Shown piece by piece: positions 7,551 through 16,934 of a stretch of DNA of 64,000 nucleotides (within the stretch, counting starts at the first letter, position 1; each line of letters opens with the position of its first letter). A program made the position numbers and the translations under genes. This DNA is from Allobosea sp. LC85 (GTDB lineage Bacteria; Pseudomonadota; Alphaproteobacteria; Rhizobiales; Beijerinckiaceae), in contig NZ_JPKG01000040.1 in the NCBI RefSeq assembly GCF_000735605.1, positions 1 to 64,000 of the forward strand. The letters run 5' to 3'. The notes below the pieces were generated by a model. It searched no databases and had not been told where the DNA came from. It saw only the letters and a list, made by a program, of their open reading frames with translations.

Positions 7551-9533
7551 CTATTCCCCCAGCACCACCACCTTGGCACCCTCCGCCACCTGCGCCCCCG
7601 GCTGGCCTGCGACTTCGGTCACGGTGCCGTCACGCGGAGCCGTCAGCACATGCTCCATCTTCATCGCTTCGACGATCGCGAGCCGCTGGCCCTTGGTGAC
7701 CAGCTCGCCGGGCTGGACGAAGAGCGCGATCAGCTTGCCATGCATCGGCGCCTTGATGACGCCCCCAGAGCCCGCGGCCGCATCGAGATCGACCGAGAAC
7801 GGATTGAAGAGCGAAACCGTGGTCTGTCGCCCGCGGTGCAGCGCGAACCAGACGCCACGCTCGGCCTGCGCCAGCGTGATCTCGTGCTCGCCCTCATCGA
7901 TCTCATGGCCAGGCAGGCTGACGCGCGCACCTTCGTCATGCCACTCGATCCGGGCATCGATCCGTTCGCCATCGACTGAGAGCGGCAGGCCGAGCGGCTG
8001 GCGTGGCATCAGCGAGAAGGCATCGGGAACCACCCAGGGCGAAAGCGCCCCGCCCTCATGGGCTGCCGCTGCGACGATGCCGGCCTCCTGGCGCTGCTCC
8101 TCGAGCTGCAGGGCGGCAGCAGCCACCGCCGCGGCATCGAGCGGCTGCGGCACGGCACCCAACGCATCGAGATTGCGGTCGATGAAACCGGTATCGAATG
8201 GCCCCTGCCGGAAGCCCTCGGCCTCGGCCAGATGCTTGAGGAAGGCGAGATTGGTGCGCGGTCCGGCGACGATCGTTTCGCCCAGCGCCTCTGCCAGCCG
8301 GTCGAGCGCCTCATCGCGGTCGGCGCCATGGGCGATGACCTTGGCGATCATCGGATCGTAGAACGGCGTCACCGTGTCGCCGGCCTCGACGCCGGTATCG
8401 ATGCGGATACCCTCTCCCTCGGGGAATTGCAGCGCCCAGAGCTTGCCGGTCGACGGCAGGAATCCCTTTTCGGGATCCTCGGCATAGAGCCGCGCTTCGA
8501 CCGCATGCCCGTTCGCCTTCACATCGGCCTGGGTGAAGCCGAGCGGCTCGCCGGCCGCGACCTTGAGCTGGAGCTCGACCAGATCGAGCCCCGTGATCGC
8601 CTCCGTGACCGGATGCTCGACCTGGAGCCGCGTATTCATCTCCATGAAGTAGAAGCGGTCAGCCTTGAGGCCCTCGCGCCCATCCGCGATGAATTCGACC
8701 GTGCCGGCGCCAACGTAACCGACAGCACGCGCTGCCTCGGTGGCTGCCTTGCCCATCGCCATACGCACCTCGGCGCTCATGCCCGGTGCCGGTGCCTCCT
8801 CGATCACCTTCTGGTGCCGGCGCTGCAGCGAGCAGTCGCGCTCGTAGAGGTGGACGACATTGCCATGGCTGTCGCCAAAGACCTGGATTTCGACATGGCG
8901 CGGCGAGAGCACGTATTTTTCCACCAGCACGCGCGCATCGCCAAAGGCGCTCTTGCCTTCACGCTGGGCGCTGGCGAGCGCGTCGGCGAAATCCTCGGGT
9001 CGGTCGACCTTTTTCATGCCCTTGCCGCCGCCGCCCGCGACCGCCTTGATCAGCACGGGATAGCCGATGCCTTCGGCTTGCCTGGCGAGGAAGCCGACAT
9101 CCTGTTCGACACCGTGATAGCCCGGCACCACCGGCACCTTTGCCGTCTCGACCAGAGCCTTGGCTGCGTCTTTCAAGCCCATGGCGCGAATCGCCGAGGC
9201 CGGCGGGCCGACGAAGACGATGCCGGCAGCGGCGCAGGCATCGGCGAAATCGGCGTTCTCGGAGAGGAAGCCGTAGCCCGGATGGATGCAGGCGGCATTC
9301 GCCTGCCGGGCAACGGCCAGGATCTTCTCGGCGTCGAGATAGCTTTCGCGGGCCGGCGCGGGACCGATCCGATAGGCCTCGTCCGCCATCTGCACGAAGA
9401 GCGCATCCTCATCGGCGTCGGAATGGACCGCAATGGTGCGCAGCCCCAGGCGCCTGGCTGTCCGGATGACGCGGCAGGCGATCTCGCCGCGATTGGCAAT
9501 CAGGATGGAAGGCAGTTTCTCGGCGATCGTCAT
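7551..9533 (-). CDS. mccA: Methylcrotonyl-CoA carboxylase, biotin-containing alpha subunit
   Basis: A 660 aa subunit of a biotin-dependent acyl-CoA carboxylase. The N terminus is a biotin carboxylase (ILIANRGEIACRVI, an ATP-grasp domain with GGGGKGMK, then EMNTRLQVEHPVTE). The C terminus is a biotinyl carrier domain with EAMKMEHV, the biotinylated Lys near residue 625. It carboxylates biotin with ATP and bicarbonate for transfer to 3-methylcrotonyl-CoA by the beta subunit in leucine breakdown. The assignment as MCC rather than PCC rests on the MCC-type beta gene at 13463-15070, the ivd gene at 22121, and a separate PccA at 30986. The ATG at 9533 is chosen for its AAAGGA and the match to other family starts. 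Confidence 0.9.
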   Translation of the reverse strand: MTIAEKLPSILIANRGEIACRVIRTARRLGLRTIAVHSDADEDALFVQMADEAYRIGPAPARESYLDAEKILAVARQANAACIHPGYGFLSENADFADACAAAGIVFVGPPASAIRAMGLKDAAKALVETAKVPVVPGYHGVEQDVGFLARQAEGIGYPVLIKAVAGGGGKGMKKVDRPEDFADALASAQREGKSAFGDARVLVEKYVLSPRHVEIQVFGDSHGNVVHLYERDCSLQRRHQKVIEEAPAPGMSAEVRMAMGKAATEAARAVGYVGAGTVEFIADGREGLKADRFYFMEMNTRLQVEHPVTEAITGLDLVELQLKVAAGEPLGFTQADVKANGHAVEARLYAEDPEKGFLPSTGKLWALQFPEGEGIRIDTGVEAGDTVTPFYDPMIAKVIAHGADRDEALDRLAEALGETIVAGPRTNLAFLKHLAEAEGFRQGPFDTGFIDRNLDALGAVPQPLDAAAVAAAALQLEEQRQEAGIVAAAAHEGGALSPWVVPDAFSLMPRQPLGLPLSVDGERIDARIEWHDEGARVSLPGHEIDEGEHEITLAQAERGVWFALHRGRQTTVSLFNPFSVDLDAAAGSGGVIKAPMHGKLIALFVQPGELVTKGQRLAIVEAMKMEHVLTAPRDGTVTEVAGQPGAQVAEGAKVVVLGE

Positions 9534-9753
9534 GGGCGGCGTCCTTTGAACGTCTGCCCCGTTATAGCAATCCGCACAGCGATGTCTGCGCGCCATTGCG
9601 CATCTACGGATGCGCAGCTCTTCGCGCTACGTCCCTCCCAGCCTTCGCGAGGAGGCGCGGAACAAGCCGAACTGGATTCTTGGTTTGCCGGACGCGCACA
9701 AGAGCCGTCCTCCGGCGACCGCCTTAGGGAAGATCCTTTCCGAAAACGCCTCC

Positions 9754-10425
9754 TCAGGCTTCCGCCGGGAGGCTTTTATCCTGAGGCTGGGCGGCCTTCC
9801 AGATCGCCCAGGTCGCCTGGAAGCAGATGCCGACCACGACGAGGTCGAACAGATATTCCGGCCAACGCACCGGTGCGACGCGGGCGACGAGGCCAAGCAG
9901 CGCAAAGCCGGTGGTCGAGATCACGTCGTTGCGGCTGGACAGCCAGGTTGCCTTGATCACCGGATTGGTCTCGCGGCGGAAGCGCCAGAGCAGGCCGACG
10001 ATCAGGATGGCGATGACGATCGCGCTCGCCGCGGAGAACCCGAGCGTCCAGACCTCGATCGGCCTTGGGCTGACGATCTTGTCCCAGAGATCATAGAGCG
10101 TGTGGATACCGGCGACTGCCATGACGGCTCCGATGCCAAGCGCAGCCAAGCGCTCGGCCCGCTCGTCGCGGCCGAAGACCAGTGCGGCGATCCCGTAGAG
10201 CAGGACGTCATAAACCCAGTCGACGCCATCCTTGAGCAGCTGGGTGTTGCCGATGCCGCGCGCCCAGAGCACGACATGCGCGGCGAACAGGAAGATGCCG
10301 AGCGCGATGCCCCAGATGGTCAGGCGATAGGCGCGGGCAATGCGCGCCTGCGCCTTGCTGTCATGGCCTCGCGCATCCCGACCATCCATGTCTTCAAACG
10401 GCGTGTTCGACTCGAACGCGGACAT
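9754..10425 (-). CDS. Cation-diffusion-facilitator-like membrane protein without cytoplasmic domain
   Basis: A 223 aa protein with a hydrophilic N-terminal 33 residues and five to six membrane segments (WGIALGIFLFAAHVVLW, YGIAALVFG, LAALGIGAVMAVAGI, SAIVIAILIVGLLW, TGFALLGLVARVA, YLFDLVVVGICF). The segment IKATWLSSRNDVIS resembles the fifth transmembrane helix region of CDF transporters, and DGVDWVYDVLLYG resembles their second. The usual C-terminal metal-sensing domain is missing, so metal transport is uncertain. It is transcribed leftwards on its own, behind the palindrome at 10482-10516. Confidence 0.65.
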   Translation of the reverse strand: MSAFESNTPFEDMDGRDARGHDSKAQARIARAYRLTIWGIALGIFLFAAHVVLWARGIGNTQLLKDGVDWVYDVLLYGIAALVFGRDERAERLAALGIGAVMAVAGIHTLYDLWDKIVSPRPIEVWTLGFSAASAIVIAILIVGLLWRFRRETNPVIKATWLSSRNDVISTTGFALLGLVARVAPVRWPEYLFDLVVVGICFQATWAIWKAAQPQDKSLPAEA

Positions 10426-10481
10426 GGAAGACGCTCCTCAAGGCCGGCATCCCACTGTCCTGCAAAGAGGAGGCGACGCAA

Positions 10482-10516
10482 GGCGTCATGGCCGGGACAG
10501 GCCCGGCCATGACGCC
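10482..10516. repeat. Palindromic repeat, family 2 (15-bp perfect stem)
   Basis: Arms 10482-10496 and 10502-10516 are perfect inverted repeats (core CATGGCCGGG / CCCGGCCATG) with a five-base loop. It starts six bases past the stop of the SDR gene and could end its transcript. Related palindromes lie at 12566, 13343 and 23859. Confidence 0.75.
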
Positions 10517-10522
10517 ATAATG

Positions 10523-11284
10523 TCAGCCGCGCCCGACCAGCGGTGCCTTGGTCGCCATCACGGTGACGAACAGCACATTGGCCTCGATCGGCAGGCTCGC
10601 CATGTGCAGCACGGTGGAGGCGACATGCGCCACATCCATCACCGCCTCGACCTTGGTCGAGCCGTCGGCCTGCGGCACACCGGTCGTCATCTTCTGCGCC
10701 ATCTCGGTGAGTGCATTGCCGATATCGACCTGGCCGACCGCGATGTCGTATTTGCGCCCGTCGAGCGAGGCGGTCTTGGTCAGGCCGCTGATCGCATGCT
10801 TGGTCGCGGTATAGGCGGCCGAGTTCGGGCGCGGCACCTGCGCCGAGATCGAGCCGTTGTTGATGATGCGACCGCCGCGCGGGCTCTGGTCCTTCATCAG
10901 CTTGAAGGCCTCCTGCGTGCACAGGAACGGCCCGGTCAGGTTGGTGTCGACCACCGCCTGCCACTGCTCCAGTGATAGATCCTCGAGCAGGATGCCACCC
11001 GGCGCATTGACGCCGGCATTGTTGAACAGCACGTCGAGGCGGCCAAAAGCCTCCTTCGTCCTGGCAAAGAGGTTCCTCACCGAGGCCTGGTCGGTCACGT
11101 CGGTCGAAACGGCGAGCGCCTGCGAGGCCGGGGCGCCCGAGAGCTTGATCGTCTCTTCCAGCGCGTCCGCCCGGCGCCCGGCGAGGACCGTGCGATACCC
11201 GTCCCTGAGGAAGGCGATCGCGACGGCGCGACCGACGCCCGAACCCGCGCCAGTGATGATGGCGACCTTGTTGTGCCCAGACAT
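10523..11284 (-). CDS. Short-chain dehydrogenase/reductase (SDR)
   Basis: A 253 aa classical SDR. It shows [12 protein letters not shown] near the N terminus (cofactor loop), [10 protein letters not shown], the catalytic Ser in NNGSISAQ and YTATKHA as the Tyr-Lys motif. The ATG at 11284 ([12 protein letters not shown]) is chosen because it places the glycine motif at the usual distance. The longer open frame upstream has no family likeness. The reaction is unknown; an aldehyde, ketone or hydroxy-acid substrate is expected. It is transcribed leftwards and divergently from the Kelch gene, 158 bases apart. Confidence 0.9.
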   Translation of the reverse strand: MSGHNKVAIITGAGSGVGRAVAIAFLRDGYRTVLAGRRADALEETIKLSGAPASQALAVSTDVTDQASVRNLFARTKEAFGRLDVLFNNAGVNAPGGILLEDLSLEQWQAVVDTNLTGPFLCTQEAFKLMKDQSPRGGRIINNGSISAQVPRPNSAAYTATKHAISGLTKTASLDGRKYDIAVGQVDIGNALTEMAQKMTTGVPQADGSTKVEAVMDVAHVASTVLHMASLPIEANVLFVTVMATKAPLVGRG

Positions 11285-11442
11285 GCGTATCCTCGCGTTT
11301 CCCGTGATTTCAACCGTTTCAGGCGGCCGGACCATAGCAGCGTATGCAGTATGCGGAACAGGGTTTGGCGCAAGCCTGTCCCCGCCCTTTCGCTTGCCAA
11401 GGCCCGCGGCTGACATAGTCTTGTAGCGAGGGAGGACGCGTC

Positions 11443-12531
11443 ATGACCAGCCTGAGCCGCCGCCGCTTCATCGCCACCGGAGCCGCAACGCTTGCAACCG
11501 CACCCGTACTGGCCCAGCAGCCGGGCCACGAGCACCATGGCGGCGCCTATGAGCGGCTGAATCAGCCCGGCCGCATCGACAGGCCGGAACTCGCGAAGAC
11601 GCAGAACGTCTTCGACTCCCCTGCGCCGAAGGCCGCCAACCCCGGCCGCTGGCAGACGAAGGCGCCGCTGCCGATGCCGCGCTCCGAGATGGCCTGGGCG
11701 ACGGCGCATGAGGGCAAGATGCACATCGTCGGCGGGTATGCCGAGCAGCGCGTCGACCGCCCCTATCACCATGTCTACGAGGCGGCCTCCGATCGCTGGA
11801 GCGATGCCGCCCCGTTGCTGCAAGGCGCCAACCATGTCGGCGTCGCCTTCCTGGATGGAAAGCTCTACGCGATCGGCGGCTTCCTGGAGCAGAATCGCAA
11901 GCCGCATTCCGGCTGCTTCGTCTATGACCCGAAGCGCAATGTCTGGGACGAGATCTGCCCGCTGCCCCGCGCCATCGGCTCAGCCGCGATCGTCAGCCTG
12001 AATGGCCGGTTGCATGCGATCGGCGGCGCCATCGGCGACACGTTCGACACCAAGAAATCGGTCGACTGGCACCTGGTCTACTATCCCAAGGCCGACACCT
12101 GGGAGCATGTCGCGCCGCTGCCGACCGGCCGCGACCATACCGGCACGCTCGCCATTGGCCCCGTGATTCATGTCATCGGCGGCCGCGTCGACTCATTCCA
12201 CACCAACTCCAACCTGCACCACGCCTATGACCCGGCGACCGACAAATGGACACCCCGAGCCCCCTTGCCGACCGCTCGCTCCGGCCATGGCGCGGTGCTC
12301 TACCGTGGAAAGGTCTTCGTCATGGGCGGCGAAGGCACCAACCGCGTCTTCGGCCAGATGGAGGCCTATGACCCCGCTGCCGATGCCTGGGAGCAATACG
12401 CCCCGATGCTGACGCCCCGCCACGGGCTCGGCGCTGCGCTGGTCGGAGACACCATCCACGTCGCCGGCGGCGGACCGATCATGGGCGGTGGCGTCCAGAG
12501 CGCCGTGCACGAGGCTTTTGTGCTGGGCTAG
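11443..12531 (+). CDS. Tat-exported Kelch-repeat protein
   Basis: A 362 aa protein with a twin-arginine signal (SRRRFIATGAATLATAPVLA, residues 5-24) followed by a His-rich stretch (GHEHHGG). From about residue 65 to the end there are five to six Kelch repeats, each ending in an IGG, VGG or MGG blade motif followed by YDP and a W in the next strand, which predicts a six-bladed beta-propeller in the periplasm. Tat export implies folding before transport, perhaps with a metal or other cofactor, but no copper-radical galactose oxidase residues were identified. AGGGAGGA precedes the ATG. The partner or substrate is unknown. It is a single gene. Confidence 0.88.
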   Translation: MTSLSRRRFIATGAATLATAPVLAQQPGHEHHGGAYERLNQPGRIDRPELAKTQNVFDSPAPKAANPGRWQTKAPLPMPRSEMAWATAHEGKMHIVGGYAEQRVDRPYHHVYEAASDRWSDAAPLLQGANHVGVAFLDGKLYAIGGFLEQNRKPHSGCFVYDPKRNVWDEICPLPRAIGSAAIVSLNGRLHAIGGAIGDTFDTKKSVDWHLVYYPKADTWEHVAPLPTGRDHTGTLAIGPVIHVIGGRVDSFHTNSNLHHAYDPATDKWTPRAPLPTARSGHGAVLYRGKVFVMGGEGTNRVFGQMEAYDPAADAWEQYAPMLTPRHGLGAALVGDTIHVAGGGPIMGGGVQSAVHEAFVLG

Positions 12532-12565
12532 CCGGCTACTGACCTCAGCCCAACCGCCTCCCATC

Positions 12566-12590
12566 ATGGTCGGGGGCTTGTCCTGACCAT
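12566..12590. repeat. Palindromic repeat, family 2 (9-bp stem, one mismatch)
   Basis: ATGGTCGGG at 12566-12574 pairs with CCTGACCAT at 12582-12590 around a seven-base loop. It lies 35 bases past the Kelch stop codon. It is the same short family as the palindromes at 10482 and 23859. Confidence 0.6.
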
Positions 12591-12780
12591 CCGCGTCTTC
12601 AATTGCCCAAAGCGAACTTCAAGCCCCGGCAAATTAACGGCCCGGCAGGGCGAACAAACTCGAGCGCGGATTCCTGGCTCAACAGAAGCGGATAAAAGTT
12701 TCGCGCCTCGCGGCGTCCGTCAGCCCCTGATGATCGACGTTCGTGCGACGGCACGGGCGGGTTTTGCCGTGCGCTACACG

Positions 12781-12930
12781 CACCCTCTCCCCCTGCGGGA
12801 GAGGGTCGGGGTGAGGGGTCGCGCTGCGCGTTCCGGAATCCGGAAAGATCAAGCGCCGAATGTCCTACGCGTTGCGCAATCCCTCATCCGGCCGCTACGC
12901 GGCCACCTTCTCCCGCAGGGGGAGAAGGAA
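12781..12930. repeat. Pair of inverted palindromic repeats (CCCTCTCCC-type)
   Basis: Two hairpins face each other: CCCTCTCCC/GGGAGAGGG at 12783-12805 and CCTTCTCCC/GGGAGAAGG at 12906-12928. The flanks also mirror each other (GTGAGGG near 12811 and CCCTCAT near 12882). Such paired units are common extragenic repeats in high-GC proteobacteria. No credible gene covers 12591-12960, although a long open frame exists. Confidence 0.65.
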
Positions 12931-12963
12931 AATCGCGCCCCTAACAGCAGCCACCGATGCCCC

Positions 12964-13285
12964 ATGACGAAAAATCCTCCGTCAGGCTCGAGCGGGCGCC
13001 GAGCTCCAGGCCGCCCAGGCGCAGCGCGAAGCGATCTTGCGCGGCATTGGCGACCGCGCCGGGCTCTGGCAGTTCTGCCCCAGCCGCGCGGCAGGCGTCA
13101 CCGGTCCTGCATACGCGAGGACGCCTTCTTCTATCGCGAGGCCATGCGCACGCTGATGACCGACCGCGACCGTGTGGTCTACAAGGCGGTGCTCGCGCTG
13201 ATGTCGCAGGGGGCCGTTCGAGCAGGCCAAAAAGCAGGTGCTACGGGAGATAGCCGAGAAGGAGCGCCAGTTCGGCGAGAAGTGA
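12964..13285 (+). pseudogene. Decayed small gene of unknown function with frameshifts
   Basis: No single frame is intact, but three pieces read like one small helical protein: from about 12983 in one frame (AELQAAQAQREAILRGIGD then GLWQFCPSRAAGVTG), from about 13122 in a second (REDAFFYREAMRTLMTDRD then VVYKAVLALMSQG), and from about 13216 in a third (PFEQAKKQVLREIAEKERQF) ending at TGA 13283-13285. An ATG at 12964 may be the old start, which needs one more shift. The intact ancestor would be about 105 aa. I do not recognise the family. It sits between extragenic repeats, consistent with a region no longer under selection. Confidence 0.55.
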
Positions 13286-13342
13286 TGCGGCGTATCCCCT
13301 GTCATGGAAGGAGAGCGGCAGGAATGAGCCGTGCCCATCATG

Positions 13343-13361
13343 CTCGGGCTTGTCCCGAGCC
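13343..13361. repeat. Short palindrome, family 2
   Basis: GCTCGGG (13343-13349) and CCCGAGC (13355-13361) flank the loop CTTGT. The surrounding bases (ATGCTCGGG, CTTGTCC) match the copy at 12566. Confidence 0.5.
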
Positions 13362-13462
13362 TCCGCGCATTCGCCTGTAGCAGGTTCCGTTCAGGACGTG
13401 GGTGCTCGCCATATAGGCGAGCCTGATGGTTGCGTTCTCAGCCCGCTGCCAACGCCCCCGCC

Positions 13463-15070
<1,608 letters not shown>

Positions 15071-15176
15071 GGCACGCTCCCTTAAGCGAAGATGTCCTCG
15101 CCGGGTTATGGCGCGCTACGCGAAAAACGCCAACCGGCGCGGATGCGCAGGGGCGCGAGCGCAAATCCGCCCGCTC

Positions 15177-15359
15177 TCAGCGCACCACCGCAGGGGCTGC
15201 CACAGCGCCGATCGCGCCACCGGCGACCGCCCCGATCGGCCCGCCGATGAGGGCCCCCGTGCCGGCCCCTGCAGCCGCGCCGGCAATGCGCTTGTCGGTG
15301 GTGGTGCAGGCGCCCAGCACGACCGCGCAGGCGGCCGCGAACATCACTGTCCGGATCAT
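15177..15359 (-). CDS. Small lipoprotein with glycine-zipper segment
   Basis: About 60 aa: a hydrophobic signal ending in a lipobox (VVLGAC), then a short TTTDKRIAG stretch and an Ala/Gly-rich segment with repeated GAAAGAGTGALIGG-type spacing, a glycine zipper like those of SlyB or osmotically inducible lipoproteins. The ATG at 15359 is preferred because GAGG lies six bases upstream; an in-frame ATG at 15371 would add four residues. It is probably anchored in the outer membrane. The function is unknown. Confidence 0.78.
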   Translation of the reverse strand: MIRTVMFAAACAVVLGACTTTDKRIAGAAAGAGTGALIGGPIGAVAGGAIGAVAAPAVVR

Positions 15360-15450
15360 CGTCGTCCTCATTTCCGTTTCATCCCAAGGCGGGAGGTTGT
15401 CCGGCTTTGGTCAATGGATGGTGAACGAAGGATGAAGGCCTGGTCGGAGC

Positions 15451-16152
15451 TCAGGCGAGAACGGTCGCCCCGAAGATCCGTTCGAACTCGGCGCGCAACA
15501 TCGAATCGACTTCCGGAAGCGTCACCGGCAGCCCGAGATCGACCAGCGAGGTCACGCCCTGGTCGCTGACGCCGCAGGGCACGATTCCCCCGAAATGCGA
15601 GAGTTCCGGCTCGACATTGAGCGAGATGCCGTGGAACGAGACCCAGCGCCGAACGCGGATGCCGATCGCGGCGATCTTGTCCTCGCAGTCCGCCCCCTTC
15701 TCGGGCCGGCGCACCCAGACGCCGACGCGGTCCTCGCGCCGCTCGCCGCGGACATTGAAGCGCTGGAGCGTACCGATCAGCCAGCCTTCGAGGGCGGCGA
15801 CGAATCGCCGGAGGTCGGGATCGCGACGCTTCAGGTCGAGCATGACATAGGCCACGCGCTGGCCGGGACCGTGATAGGTGAACTGCCCGCCCCTGCCGCT
15901 CTGATGCACCGGAAAGCGCTCGGGCTCGATCAGATCAGCCTCGCGGGCCGAGGTGCCGGCAGTGTAGAGTGGCGGATGCTCGATCAGCCAGACGCGCTCG
16001 CGCGCCTTGCCATCCGCGATCAGCGCCGCACGCGCGTCCATCTCGGCGACAGCCTCGTCATAGCCGACAAGCCCCTCGGCATTGACCCATTCGACGGGCT
16101 CGGAGCCCGGCTGCGGCAGGAACGAAACCGCAAGCGCCTCACGTGTCTTCAC
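15451..16152 (-). CDS. lipB: Octanoyl-[acyl carrier protein]:protein octanoyltransferase
   Basis: Transfers octanoate from acyl carrier protein to the lipoyl domains of 2-oxoacid dehydrogenases and the glycine cleavage H protein, the first step of lipoate synthesis. The family signature [12 protein letters not shown] is present, with the catalytic Lys in [12 protein letters not shown] and the catalytic Cys in VPCGVSDQG. The length of 233 aa is normal. The ATG at 16152 follows the A+T-richer gap shared with the FliN gene, from which it is divergent. LipA is not in the window. Confidence 0.96.
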   Translation of the reverse strand: MKTREALAVSFLPQPGSEPVEWVNAEGLVGYDEAVAEMDARAALIADGKARERVWLIEHPPLYTAGTSAREADLIEPERFPVHQSGRGGQFTYHGPGQRVAYVMLDLKRRDPDLRRFVAALEGWLIGTLQRFNVRGERREDRVGVWVRRPEKGADCEDKIAAIGIRVRRWVSFHGISLNVEPELSHFGGIVPCGVSDQGVTSLVDLGLPVTLPEVDSMLRAEFERIFGATVLA

Positions 16153-16297
16153 GGTGCATTAACTCTGTTTGTTCAACGATCGCTAACCGGCTATTGCCTG
16201 TCGTCGGCAGGCTCATGCGCCCAGGCTCATGCGCCGAAGCCAGCCGGCAGGCAAGTTTCGTTGGTTGAATTCGCAAGTAGGGTTTCGGAGGCAGGAC

Positions 16298-16567
16298 TTG
16301 AAGGCCGATCTCGATCTCGTTTCGGTGGAGCTCACCGTGGTTCTGGGCTCGACTCAGATGCCGATCTACAAATTGCTGCGCATGGGCCGCGGCGCGATCA
16401 TCGAGCTCAACGCCACCGAGAACGACGAAGTGCAGATTCTCGCCAACAATCACCCCTTCGCCCGCGGCAATGTCGTCGTCAGCGGTGCGCGCATCTCCGT
16501 CGAGATTACCGAGCTCCTGAAACGCCCCACGGTCGTCAGTGCGCAGACCATTGCCGAGGCCGCCTGA
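16298..16567 (+). CDS. FliN-like flagellar motor switch C-terminal (SpoA) domain protein
   Basis: An 89 aa product that is nearly all SpoA/FliN C-terminal domain: VSVELTVVLGSTQMPIYKLL, then MGRGAIIELN and a C-terminal ISVEITELL. FliN forms the C-ring of the flagellar switch. The TTG at 16298 is chosen because GGAGG stands six bases upstream and it places the domain start correctly; an ATG 23 codons upstream has no such site and adds residues unlike the family. It is an orphan: the only other genes nearby are lipB and tRNA-Leu, with no flagellar genes. It may be a switch component encoded away from the flagellar cluster, or a SpoA protein of another system. Confidence 0.8.
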   Translation: MKADLDLVSVELTVVLGSTQMPIYKLLRMGRGAIIELNATENDEVQILANNHPFARGNVVVSGARISVEITELLKRPTVVSAQTIAEAA

Positions 16568-16676
16568 AAAGGATTTCGAAGTTTTCCACACAACGAGCTT
16601 GTGGCGACGGATTCGATTTGCTAGACCCGCGCCGCTCCGGAGTTCACCGCCTCACCGCGGTTTTCTCTTAGCCGCT

Positions 16677-16761
16677 GCGGTCATGGCGGAATTGGTAGAC
16701 GCACTACCTTGAGGTGGTAGCGGGGAGACCCGTGGAGGTTCGAGTCCTCTTGACCGCACCA
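16677..16761 (+). tRNA. tRNA-Leu (anticodon GAG)
   Basis: An 85-base cloverleaf with acceptor arms GCGGTCA and TGACCGC, discriminator A and encoded CCA. The D-loop region contains ATTGGTAGACGC, the anticodon stem is CTACC/GGTAG with GAG in the loop, there is a long variable arm as in class II tRNAs, and the T-loop is GTTCGAGTC. It reads CUC/CUU leucine codons. A terminator follows 20 bases later. Confidence 0.97.
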
Positions 16762-16780
16762 AATTCAGGCTGATGCCTTG

Positions 16781-16813
16781 AAACGGCGACCCTCACGGGT
16801 CGCCGTTTTGGTT
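16781..16813 (+). terminator. Terminator of the tRNA-Leu gene
   Basis: A near-perfect 12-bp stem (16781-16792 with 16797-16808, loop TCAC) is followed by TTTTGGTTTT. It ends the tRNA transcript before mgtE. Confidence 0.8.
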
Positions 16814-16934
16814 TTCGGCCCCACCGGCAATGCAACGCAAGGTCGCCTCCGCGCGTTGCCAGCACAGCCCACGGCTGCCAAAAGGGCCCTTCCCTCGAAT
16901 CCATGCCCTTTCCTCGAATCGCGGAGCCGGTCCG

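Noticed and set aside
12781-12930. CRISPR array
   Set aside because: Only two inverted, not direct, units with no regular spacers; the same holds for the other repeat families in the window.
12730-13380. A 216-codon open frame on the plus strand
   Set aside because: It begins inside palindromic repeats and changes composition along its length; only its later part fits protein, and that fits better as a frameshifted pseudogene.
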